Assembly (NCBI GenBank): GCA_025084515.1
Contig: JAJAGP010000370.1
Coordinates: 385,796 to 449,795, forward strand
Direction of reading: 5' to 3'
Length of the DNA stretch: 64,000 nt
Source of the DNA: Ancistrus triradiatus
Lineage: Eukaryota; Chordata; Actinopteri; Siluriformes; Loricariidae
A program made the position numbers and the translations under genes. The notes under the pieces were generated by a model. That model searched no databases, was not told the DNA's origin, and worked only from the letters and a program-made list of their open reading frames with translations. The first letter of the stretch is position 1; the number at the start of each line of letters is the position of its first letter. Shown in pieces: positions 23,400 through 35,700 of this stretch.

Positions 23400-23718
23400 T
23401 GAACGTGGCGTTGAGTTGAGTCGCACCTTTCTCGTTCGGTTCATTGAGTGAATCAGTGAATCTTCGCTCATGAATCGTTGATTTCTACGAACTGACTGAA
23501 ATGAGTCACTGAAACGACTCTATGTGTGAGTCGGTTTTTCAGACGACTCCCGGTAGGCGCATGTGCCCATATGCTCCGTGTAGCTTACAGCAGAAACTCC
23601 ACCCTCGTTGCGCTTCCACTCGTTTTCCTCGTTACTTCTGCTTTCTTCCCGCTCACACGTTGAGTCGTTTGTCTCTGCATTCCCCTCGGTTATTTTCCAA
23701 GAAAAGCCCGATCTGAAA
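23400..23718 (+). promoter_or_regulatory. Upstream region and 5' UTR of lmf2
   Basis: This stretch directly precedes the LMF2 start codon and is richer in CpG than the surrounding DNA. I see no TATA box at a sensible distance. It contains a run of alternating GAATC/GAGTC-type pentamers in both orientations (23420-23545). The promoter role is inferred only from position. Confidence 0.4.
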
Positions 23719-26700
23719 ATGGGGGACGTGCGAGTTCCAAGACAATTGTTTTTATGGAGCATGGCGATGATCTATTTATTCGCGTTTGCATCACTCTACA
23801 TCCAGATACCAGGTAGGCAGTAGTCTTTATGGGGTGGATTTTGGGCGCGGTGCTTACAATCAGGTCGTGCTCCGCTTTGGGTTTGTCTTTGATTTTTATG
23901 AGGCTGTCGGTGCATTCAGACGTGCAGCCATTCTCCTTGGTGCTGGTTGTGTATATGGGCTGTTAAGTTTGGCTACTGTGTCCACGAGCTGGAAAAATGG
24001 AGTCGCTCAGCCCAAAAGTTGCGACTGCTGTAAATGATGCCAAAACCGTATGGAGCTCCTCAACGCTGTCTGCTTAGATTAAGGTTAATATACTTTCCAC
24101 CGTCGCTTCAGGAATGTCAAATGAATCAAATGTTTCAGTGGATTGCGTGGAATACAATGGAAAATTGCAAAAATGTCCACACGCTCAGCTAAGTGACCCG
24201 TCAGCATTGTTCATATGCTTTCGTCACGAGTGCCAAAAGTTTCTGCAAGGAGCTGAGCTACTGTGCAACCACTGTACTGGACGATAACAAACTGAAATAT
24301 ATCAGTGTAACAAAAGCTAATCTAGCTGTTAGGTTTACTGAGATCAGATGCCCTAAAGATGTAAGCCTTTGTCACTACAGTTCTGTATTACGAGATTGTG
24401 GTCATTCATTATGGGCTCAACCCTTACTGAAAACGTGAACCCATTATGTAGGTACCCCAAAAAACACATTGATACTGTCTAAAATGATCTTTCCCATTAT
24501 TCTAAATGGTCTGACCTTTTATTAAGAGACCGCTACATGCTATTGATTGTAATAGATGCATTTGTTAACCAAAGGTATCCACGAACATCAGATATATTTC
24601 TATAATCTTCCCAAACACTCATCTCTGTGCTTTGTTTCGCAGCCGAGTGCTGCTTGTTTGGAAGAGGCTGATTTGGGCTTCAACAAGTTAAAGCATGTTG
24701 GAGAAGGTTGGGTTGGTGCTTCTTAGCCATATGCTCATGAAGTTGTGAATCCTGTTTGTTAACTTTCTCTTTGTGGTGGCGATCTAATCTATTTATCTAA
24801 GTACTTGCAACAATAGAACAGGTCAAACCAAAACTGACTTCTGTGCAGAGCTTTACTAAACCTGATATTGTAGTACGGGATTGGACCCTGTAATGCCTTA
24901 ATTCTTTGTGGCATAGTTTCAAGACAGAGATTTTGGTCCATGTTGACTTGACAGCATGACACAGTTGTTGCAGGTTTGTCTGCACGTCAATGACGCAAGT
25001 CTCCTGTTTGACCACGTCCTGAAGATGCTCTGTTGCATTGAGATCTGGTGACCGTGGAGGCCATATGAGTGCTCTGAACTTGTTGGCATGTACAAGACAC
25101 CAGTTTGAGGTGATTTGAGCTTTGTGACATGGTGCATTATCCTGCTGGAAGTAATCATGAGAAGAGCACACTGTGGCCATAAAGGGATGGACATGGTCAG
25201 CAGCAATAGTCAGGTAGGTTGTGGTGTTTAAACGATGCTCAGTTGGTATTAAGGGACCCAAAACGTGCCAAGAAAATATCCCCCACACCATTACACCACC
25301 ACCCTGAGCTGCTGATGGGACATACTTTAATATTAAATGATTAAATTCTTCCTTTTCTTGAGTATACACAGCATTTCAGAGTTTCCATAAACGTTCAATA
25401 AACGTTTCGCTGCCTTTAGTTCCGTGGCACGTTTACTTCCGGGGTTGCCAGATCTCGTGAGGGGGGGGGGGGGGGAACAAAAGCACATGTCAAATGGAAT
25501 AAGAGCCCGAATAAAGCCAAGTCTTTGGAATAAGCAGAATTTGGCAACCATGTCACACTTGTACCGATTTAAATCCGGTAACTGGTATACATGCTCTGAG
25601 AAATCCAGTCACTTGAATTAAATCCACCAGATTTCTTAATCTGATTTCTAGATCGGAGTACGCATCAGCTATTAATGAAATGACCAACACCAGAATATTC
25701 TGAATAGCAAAGGGCACACAGTTTTGGGAAAGTATGCACAAATTATGCCAAAAGCAATGCAGTATGGTCACTTACAGAGCTAGGTGTAATAAGAAGATGC
25801 TCTCGCTGTGCAGCATTAGCGCGAAAAAGAAAAAAAACCAGCCACAAATTGTCAGTGGTTACAGTCAGGGCATTCATGACTGGTGTATACATACTTAAGC
25901 AAGACACAAGTTGACACAAGTCTTGGCGAAATGACAAATTTTTATGGAGTATCATATAAACGAAGAACTGAGGCACGCTTGCAGTATTGTGTACACACTC
26001 TACTCAGGATTGCCACCACTTTTGGGTTCTGCTAAAATGGTGTCCGTGTGAAACTCCTACCAACCAAACCGCCAGTAAAGTTGATAAACAGCTTTACAGG
26101 CTCCGATTATAGCTGCGTTCTTTTTCACGATTGAAACATGGGTGAAGCTGGGTGGAGTAGCCATGGGCAGAATTGTATGCCAAAGAGTGAAAGTGTAGGT
26201 AAGGAGAGAGCTTCCTGATAAAGCAGTGAGTCACAGATTGACTTGCTGATGACTTGCTGCGTTGTTAACATGTGGCACAGTGTCAACGTTTCCACTTTCT
26301 GCAGAAAACCTGAGGGTGTATTCAAAAATAAATGATGTCACCTTTGCTAATACTCTCTAACACTTGCAATCGGGATTATTCTTGCATTTAACCAAATGTT
26401 TACATGTTTGCAACTGCATGTATGCTGCATTTATTCGAAGAAGTGCGTGTGTTTGGCCTTAAAAATGTACACAACACACCTGCATGGAATGATAACAGGC
26501 TAAATATTGGAAGCGGTGAAGCACAACGAAGAGCCGGCGTCTAAACAAGCTGTAGTACTGCCTCAGATCATAAATCATACTTTTATGTACAGTTGTAGTA
26601 GTGCTAGGTGAAACACAGCTCTTCAAATAGGCAACAAATCATATAGAATGACATCACTGAACAGCATGCTGAGTAAAGCTCGCTAGCTAGCCAGGTAGCA

Positions 26701-29700
26701 TAACATACACCACAGCCTAGAAGTATCCTAAAGAACGGAATACTGAAATGGATTATAAAGCAAGTGAGATCGGAGGTGCAAAAGAAGAACCACATTATGA
26801 TCTCAGTAACTCTCGAGACAGAGTAATGATTGACCCACTGAATTCAGGGTATGTCTTATTGGAGCGAAAATACTTCAGCCAAAAAAGGTACATCCCTTTT
26901 TTTAAAGCTGTTTTTAATACGTTGCAATTGCAGAAAAAAAACTGTTTACATCCGGCAACATGCAATCTGATTTGTGTAGTTTTGTGGGGCGAAGTAAAGC
27001 CTGTAGTAATTAAAGCCGTCATTATATACATACGTTTAATGGATTCGGCTATTTTTTGTGTGTGATCAGCTTCAACTGGTGATCCAGCATTCAGTCTTAT
27101 ATATGTGCGTATATGTTCAGTCCCAATTCTGTGCCGGTCAACCACACGTGAACGGCATAGTGTGTATATATATGGGCTTTTATATAGGTTTGTAGCTTAC
27201 TCTGCTGTAAGGAGTACATGTATGTTGTATATCTCCTTACAGTAAAGTAAGCTACAAACCTATAGAAAAGCCCATCCCATCCAAGCACGACCAACAACCA
27301 GGTGCAAAAAATATCGTGATAATATTACGAAACCGGTAGAATCCTTAAAAATACTGTGATATACATTTCTGGTCATACCGCCCATCACTAAGTTGTGAAA
27401 TGTCATTGCTGAACAGCTATTGCTACATCAGTGTTTGCGTTTGGATTTAGCAAACCACTGACGTGTGAAGCTCCAGCATCGCCTGTTTGATCCTGAACTT
27501 GGACCCTGCCAGTGTGGGGTTTGCATGTCCTCCCCATGTCTATGTGGGTTTACTCCGGTGCTCCAGTTTCCCCTCTCAGTCCAAAAACATGCATTAGGTT
27601 ACATAATTCCTCTAAATTGATCCAATCTAAGTAAGTATGACTAGTTTTGAAGTAACAGTGTGTATTGATGTTGTAAATAGCCATTGATGCTGTAATAAAC
27701 CAGACAAGCATTCTTCTGTATAAGCCCACTTAGAACTACTATTACTAGGCTGTAATCATCTATACGGGTAGATTGGTGTGCTCCTGTGTGTTAAAGCAGC
27801 AATGTAAATGATACAAACATATGTTATCAGGCTTTTCACTCCGTCCCTCCCTCCTTCCTTCCTTCCTTCCTTCCTCCTTTCTCTCCACGTGCTCAAATTC
27901 ACATTTTGCTATGAGGAAATCACAAATGCACATGATGATGTGTGGCTGGCTGTTTAGGTCACCAGTCACAGAACTTTAATACATAGTAAAGAGAGACAGT
28001 TTATGATGTCAAGACACTGGTGAAAGTTTTGAAGAAAAGCAAACCGAGCGCTTTGCATTTGTTAGATGTCTCCAATGAGGCCACAGAGAAATGTTTCCAG
28101 GAATAGCATGAATAGGTGCCACATCCTAAACCACATACTACTACCTACTTGGCCAGAGACTACTTGTCAACGTATTTAGTACATTATTATGCAGTTAGAG
28201 CTCAGCCCAAGTTTACAGGTAGTAATGAAAAAATGCTGGTAGAGCAGTCGTGCTTGCTATGGTCCACTTTGTGGATGTAGTGAAGATGCACAGCAGAGTA
28301 TGTGAGTGAACCAGTTAGTCAGAACTGCAGAGCAGGAGTTAGACTGGCCACATCCTGCTTTGCATAGCTGAAGGGATACTTGTTGATCGCAGTGTATTTG
28401 GATTAATTGTTTGGTGACCAAGCACAAATGAACATTTGGTTTGTTTAGCGTTTGGTGTAGCAGTATGTGTGTGTTGTGTGCAGGTCTGTATGGGGATGAA
28501 GGTGTCATGCCTGTGCGTTTACTGATGCCCCGAGTGGAGAAACCTCTGCTGGAGCAACTGCAGGCTGCTCCGTCCCTCCTGTGGCTTGCACCCTATATGG
28601 GCATCGGAGCTCAACAGGGCCTGGAGCTTATTTGTCTTGTGGGGGTGCTGCTGAGCCTGGGAGCTGTGTTGCTGGGCGCGTTCAGAAACAGCGTGGTCTA
28701 CGTCTGCCTCTGGACCCTATACCTCTCTCTGTACACTGTGAGTTCTTTTGTTTTCTCTACACACAATCTTTTGTTGTTAGCTACAACCCCAAGTCAGAAA
28801 AGGTTGAGATGTTATGGAGTCTTTCTAGCTTTTCTTTTGGGTTCTATTTAATTGCAGATCGCATGAGCAGATAGCATGTTTTGTCTGATCAGGTTAATTT
28901 CATTTTGTAATAAACATCCTTTTCTGCATTTCAGGCCAATATAAAAATCCCTTCCGGTCTCTTTTTGAGGAACGTTGTTTTTAAACGTTTCAATACATTT
29001 CTTGTGTAGATAAGCTGGAGATCCCCTGCCCATGTGTCCTTCTCAAAGACTCATCCTTTCACGGATACTGCTTTTGTACCAAATCGTGATTATAATCACC
29101 TGTTTGGAATCGTATTATTTTTAAGGGTTTTACCTCATTACTAGACCTAAATTGTCTCTGTTCCTGTTGTTGTTGTTTTTTAATGTGTTGCTGGTGTGAA
29201 ATGCAAGAATGGATTGTCTGGTTTGGCCAGACAAAACACAAAATATCTCGGGTTTATACTGTCTGCAATGAAATAAAAGTCAAAGTAAGACATGCTGAGC
29301 TTTTCAAATTAGCATTTTCCATACTGTTTCATACTCGGCCATCAAGTTTAAATGAGCATTTTGTATGCGTTAATACGATAAAACCAGCTCAGCGTTGGCC
29401 TATATAAACACACCACTGATAGATGGAACCAAATCTTTTACCTGTTGTAGGTTCAGAAAGTAACTTCTGATGGCTTATGCAACTAGATCAGGCTCATCAG
29501 TCACTGATACACACCAGTCAAAGGGGTGTGAGAACAGACTTTGGAAAGTTAATTAAATGAAAATAATATTTTCTGGTAGAATGTATGAGCAAATAAAAAA
29601 GATCTGGCTATCTGAATCCACTCATTCATGTTGATTAACATGCTAAATATGCTGTTTTGCAGGTTGGGGGAGACTTCCTTGATTTCGAATTGTAAGTCCT

Positions 29701-32700
29701 GTTTTGCTGTTATAACGATATTTTTTTTAATTCCCTGATTTCACCGAACAAGATGAGATGCCAGTTGTATAATATATAGTTCATCTTAAATCAAGTGACT
29801 TAATTTTCATGTTGAGACTATGTATTATATTGGGACTGTGGTAGCCTAGTGGTTAAGGTACTGGACTATGGACCAGAAGGTCCAGGGTTCAAATCCCACC
29901 TCTGCCAAGCTGCCACTGTTGGGTCCTTGAGCAAGACCCTTAACCCACAATTGCTTGGATTGTAAATTGCTCTGGATTAGGGCATCTGCTAAAAGCTGTA
30001 ACTGTATTATGAGTAACCAATTTGCCTGTACGTGCAGCTTTGTTCAGTTTAATATAGTCATTTATGATGTCGTCGTTTGTGTAGTGTAAGATCTTCCATT
30101 TGCTAAGCATCAGAATGGCCAACTCGTAGCCACAGTTGCTTCATTTAGCTTCATGTTTCAGATTTCTGTTTTCATCGATGGTGGCTGAAAGTGAAAGGAA
30201 GGAAATGAAGGTGTTTCAAGTGTACATGTATGTTCTCGTACATTTTAGGGACAGCCTTCTTTTGGAGGCGGGGTTTCTGGCCATCCTAGTTTCTCTGTCT
30301 GGATTTCTGAGAAGTCCCTCCTCTCCCCATGACTCTGTCATCTTCTGGTTGGTACGCTGGCTGCTTTTTAGGGTCGTCTTTTGCACGGGTGTGAGCAAGC
30401 TAGCCAGCAGAGATCCATCCTGGTGGGATCTCACAGGTATGTGCCTCTACTTTAGAAAACCAGCTTGGTTGACATGTTTGAATCCAGTTTTATCTCAGAG
30501 CGTCCACTTATCCCTTTTGCAGCTCTGAGTCGTCATTATGAGACCCAAGAAAGTCCCACCCCACTGGCATGGTATGCCTGTCAGCTTCCTGATTGGCTCT
30601 CAAAGCTTGGCACAGTCTGTATAATGGCAGATGAGATTGCTGTTCCCTTACTTATGTACTTCATTCCTATCCCAGGCTTGAGAACCAGCGCCTTTTACAT
30701 TCAGGTAGGTCTTACTTGTGCATGTGCACCTTCCAGAAATGATAGAACGTATCACTCACTGAGGAAAATGTAACATTAATTGTTCTTTGTACTTTTTTTA
30801 TTTTGCCAATTTTCTTGTGTTGAATCCCTTATATAACACCACAGCTTTCAATCCGAGAGTGAGTGTTCTGGCATCATACAGTAGCTGAATGCACCTGTAG
30901 GGGGTGACAGTCGGCCCAAAAATGCACTGTATAGACAAAAGTACACCTACACATTACACCTGCAGGAGCTTGTATGACATTCTATATCCATAGGCATTAA
31001 TTTGGAGCCTGGCCCTTGCAGCTATAACCACTTCCTCTCTTCTGGGAAGGCTTTCTATAAGATATTTGGACTGTCAGTGGGAATTTTTGCCCATTCGTCC
31101 AGAAGAGCATTTGTGAGGTCAGACGCTGATGTTGGACCAGAGGGCCTGGTTCACAATTTCCATTATAGTTGCTTGATGGGAATGAGGTCAGCGCTTTGTA
31201 TGGGTTCATGCTAGATCAGGGAATGGCCTTCCCCAAACTGTTACCCATAATGTATTGGTATGTTGGAACTAAGGGGCCTAGGCCAAGCCCTGAAAAACAA
31301 CTCCATAGCATTATCCCTTTACAGTTGGCACAATGCAGTCAGGCAGGTAACATTCCGCTGGCATTCACCAACCCCAGACTTGTCCATCAGATAACTACAT
31401 TGGTCACTCCACGGACCACGTTTCCACTGCTCCTGAGTCCAGTGGCAGTATACATTACACCACTCCTGCCGCTTGGCGTTGTGCTTGGTTATGTAAGCCG
31501 TGTATGAAGCTGCTCTGCCCTGGAAAGCCATGTCATGAAGCTCCAGGCGCACAGATTTTGTGCTGATGTTAATGCCAGAGGAGGTCTGGAACTCTGCAGG
31601 TATTGAGTCAGCAGAGTGTCGGTGACTTTTATGCACCAACACTGAGTTCCTGTGGTTCCTAAACACTTCCAGTTTTCAATAATACCTCTCTCAGCTGATC
31701 GTGGAAGGTAGAAGATTCATGAACTGACATCAGTAGCATCCTAGTACAACACCACGCTCTAATTCAGTAAGCCATTGAGAATGAGCCGTATTTTCACAAA
31801 TGGATGGCTAGATGCTTAAATGGATACACCTGTGGCAGTGGGACTGAATGGAACACCTGAATTCAATGACTGAGGCGTGTCCCAATGCTTTTCTTCATAT
31901 AGTGTACATATGACTGATTATTTTGGATGTCTCTCTTCCTAGGTGTTTCTCCAGCTCTGTCTTATTCTCCTGGGTGGCTGCAAACTCTACCACCTGCTAG
32001 TCATTGCACTGAGCTTCTCCCTCCTAGACGATGAGTTCATCTGCTTCAGAGGCCAGAAGAGAAAGTCCAAGACTAAGAGTATGACTGCATTTTACTTAAC
32101 GGGATCAAGCAACTGATACTGAGATGGAATGACGTGTGGGCATGTAGAATTTATACATGAGATTTCAGTGTTAATAGTTCTGTCTTGTTGTTTACTTTTG
32201 TTTGTACCTCTCTCTCTTTTTTTTCAGCTTGGACTCAGGTTTTGGGTTCAACTGTGATGTTCCTCCTCAAGCTGGCTGCGTATTTTCTAATTATTTTAAG
32301 TGCGGTGAAATTCTTCAAACTGGAGATTGATTGGGAAAAGCAGATTGTAACGTCTAAAACAAGTGAGTTAACGTTCCGAACTAGTGGGAGAAAGTTTAGA
32401 GATGCTATTAATCACGTCTGGGATGGGCACTAGGATAAACTGGCTCTGTTTCATTATAATATGAAGCGTACAGGAACGGAATCTCTATAGACAATATATA
32501 ACATATGATTTGCCAAGTTGAATGAAGCCCTTATCTCAACTCAATTAACCATTTACAAGATTACAGGGCTTGTTGTAAGAGGACGTGTTCCACAATCTAG
32601 TGGAAAGACTTCACAGAAGAAGGAAGGCTGTTGTAGCAGTAAAAGAGGAACAATCCTCATATGAATAACCATGTCTTTGGAAATAATGTGTCCACAAACG

Positions 32701-35700
32701 TTTGACTATAAAGTGTGATCGAATGTCTGAAAGACCTCTGGTGTTTGCATTGTAAATGCATGTATATATATTTAGAAATTTTCAAATGGCAAATCCATCC
32801 AAATGTTTATACTCAGTTCAAGGCCAGCTTGTTAGTGTAATGGGATTGCTGGCAGAGTCACATTTGTTTGACTGATGGAAAGGGGAATTCCCTGTGCTTT
32901 TTCTTTTATTATGTTTTCTTTACTTTGATACGTTTTTTTGGAGAGAATCAAAAATAAAATCAGGAAACTAATGTGTAAAAAATTCTCTGCAGGAATTCAC
33001 TTCCGTTTATTTATAACATCAACAGAAGACAATTTGATAAACTTTTGCCTAATACTGTATACAAGTGTAGGCAATTGGACACAAGTCCTGAAAGTAGATA
33101 AAGAGAAGCCAGTTAAACAAGTGAGACAAAAATATTATACTTGGTCTTTTATTTATTTAGGAAATTATCCAATATTACATTATAATTATATTATGGCAAA
33201 AGTATGTGAAACTCTAGGACTTGCAGTTAATTTGAAGGTGAAATTAGAGTCAGGTGTTTTCAATCAATAGGATGCCAATCAGGTGTGAGGGGGCACCCTG
33301 TTTTATTTAAAGAACAGGGATCTATCAAAGTCTGCTCTTCACAACATGTTTGTGGAAGTGTATCATGGTACGAACAAAGGAGATTTCTGAGGAGCTCAGA
33401 AAAAGAGTTGTTGATGCTCATCAGGCTGGAAAAGGTTACAAAACCATCTCTAAAGAGTTTGGACTCCACCAATCCACAGTCAGACAGATTGTGTACAAAT
33501 GGAGGAAATTCAAGACCATTGTTACCCTCCGCAGGAGTGGTCGACCAACAAAGATCACTCCAAAAGCAAGGTGTGTAATAGTTGGTGAAGTCAAAAAGGA
33601 CCCCAGGGTAACTTCTAAGCAACTGAAGGTCTCTCTCACATTGGCTAATGTCAATGTTCATGAGTCCACCATAAGAAGAACACTGAACAACAATGGTGTG
33701 CATGGCAGGGTTGCAAGGAGAAAGCCACTGCTCTCCAAAAAGAACATTGCTGCTCGTCTGCAGTTTGCTAAAGATCACGTGGACAAGCCAGAAGGCTATT
33801 GGAAGAAGTTTTGTGGATGGATGAGACCCAAATTAGAAACTTTTTTGGTTTAAAAGGAAAAAGGTTATGTTTGGAGAAAAGAAAACACCTTTTTTTTTGC
33901 ATTCAGCATAAGAAACTTTATTCATATGTGAAAACATGGGGGTGGTTAGTATCATAGTTGGGGCCTGTTTTGCTGCATCTGGACCAGGGAACCTGTTTTG
34001 CTGCATCTGGACCAGGACGGCCTGCCATCATTGATGGAACAATGAATTCTGAATGATATCAGAAAATTATAAAGGAAAATGTCAGGACATCTGTCCATGA
34101 ACGGAATCACAAGAGAAGGTGGGTCATGCAGCAAGACAACGACCCTAAGCACACAAGTCGTTCTACCAAAGAATGGTTACAGAAGAAAAAAACTTTTCTT
34201 GAAAAATGTTTTGGAATGGCCAAGTCAAAGTCCTGACCTTAATCCAATGGAAGTGTTGTGGAAGGACCTGAAGCGAGCAGCTAATGTGAGGAAACCCACC
34301 AACATCTCAGAGCTGAAGCTGTTCTGTACGGAGGAATGGGCTAAAATTCCTCCAAGCCGGTGTGCAGGACTGATCAACAGCTACAGGAAATGTTTAGCTG
34401 CAGTTATTGCTGCACAGGGGGGTCACACCAGATACCACTTTAATTTCAATAACTGACCTGCTTTAGTTTCTACTTATGTAACCCCACACTGGGCATCTCA
34501 GCTGAGCGATATTTTTAATTTAAAAAGGGAAACGTGCCTTTAGGTGGTGACTTGCTCAACACTGTGGTCATTGTTGCAGCACTTGTCAGCTAATGAGTCA
34601 TCCCCTTTTACCCAAGGGATTGTTTTGTGCTATCATCTTGGAAATGTTATGAAACAGATTGATGTGTATATGTATAGGTTGTTTACTTCATTAACATGCT
34701 TAATTGCAATTTGTTTGTGTCCCTTGTTTTAAATCAGATTTTAACCAAAAGGCCTTTGATGATTTTGTAAGCAAGATCGAAGTTCCTACCATTTGGATGG
34801 GAGTCCTTTCTCTGACTTGGGAAGTGGTAGCTGCCTTGCTCAGGTAAGAACTTTTCATCTGTTTTAGTTTCTTCTCTACCCTGTGAACATACTGCGTTTT
34901 ACTGTTTTAAGGTTGAGAACCTTTGTCTCTGTGCATGTATGTGAGAGCTACTACAGATCTCTGCTTTTTCCAGATCCGTCTACACCCGAGGCATTCTTGG
35001 TAAGCTGTGGGCGCTCATTCAGTGGTCAGTTTTCTCTGCTGCTGCACTCTGTGTTTTCTCCCTCAGTCTTGTAAGTAAAATCATGTTTTGGAAAGTTATT
35101 GTTCCATATATCTGTTGTTTTTTTTAGGTTTTTAATCACAGAAATCAAATAGTCGAATTGATATTCAGAGTTCAGTTTTAGAATTGATTAAAAAACAAAA
35201 ATGCTTAAAAGTATCTGTACATTTGTGATGCTTTAATGTACTTTTAGATTCCATATACTGCCCTGACTGGCTTGTCCAACAACAAAATCCTGCCTGAAGT
35301 GAGGAAGGCTTATGAAGCTCTGGAAAATTTTCACCTTGTCAGTTCGTATGGCATTCAGCATAAAATGATTCCTCCTGCTGGACGACCTGAAATCATCATT
35401 GAAGGCAGTGTGGATAAGAAAGCATGGACAGTAAGACCATCTCTTGCTCTCTAGTCTGCATATTATAATGTATTAATGTCTCTACAGAGTCCTGCATTGT
35501 AGTACCTGACTGTTTTTTGTTCTTGGATTCACGTGTCAGGTGGTGTGGGTGGAATTTTTAATATGCATGAGAACGCCTGCACAATGCAATTGTTTTGGTA
35601 ATGATGTGGCACGTACTAGAACAATCCCACAATTCCAAAGTACACCCTTAATCAGAAAAAGTTGGGAGAGTATGGAAAAGGCAGATTAAAAAAATATATA

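Noticed and set aside
28441..28874. Alternative single-exon reading through LMF2 exon 2 into its intron
   Set aside because: The conserved LMF2 sequence stops at the GTGAGT donor at 28738; beyond it lies a transposon-derived repeat.
29842..29896. Possible tRNA gene (A and B boxes)
   Set aside because: The boxes belong to a multicopy SINE with a conserved body and tail; no cloverleaf with a proper acceptor stem was seen.
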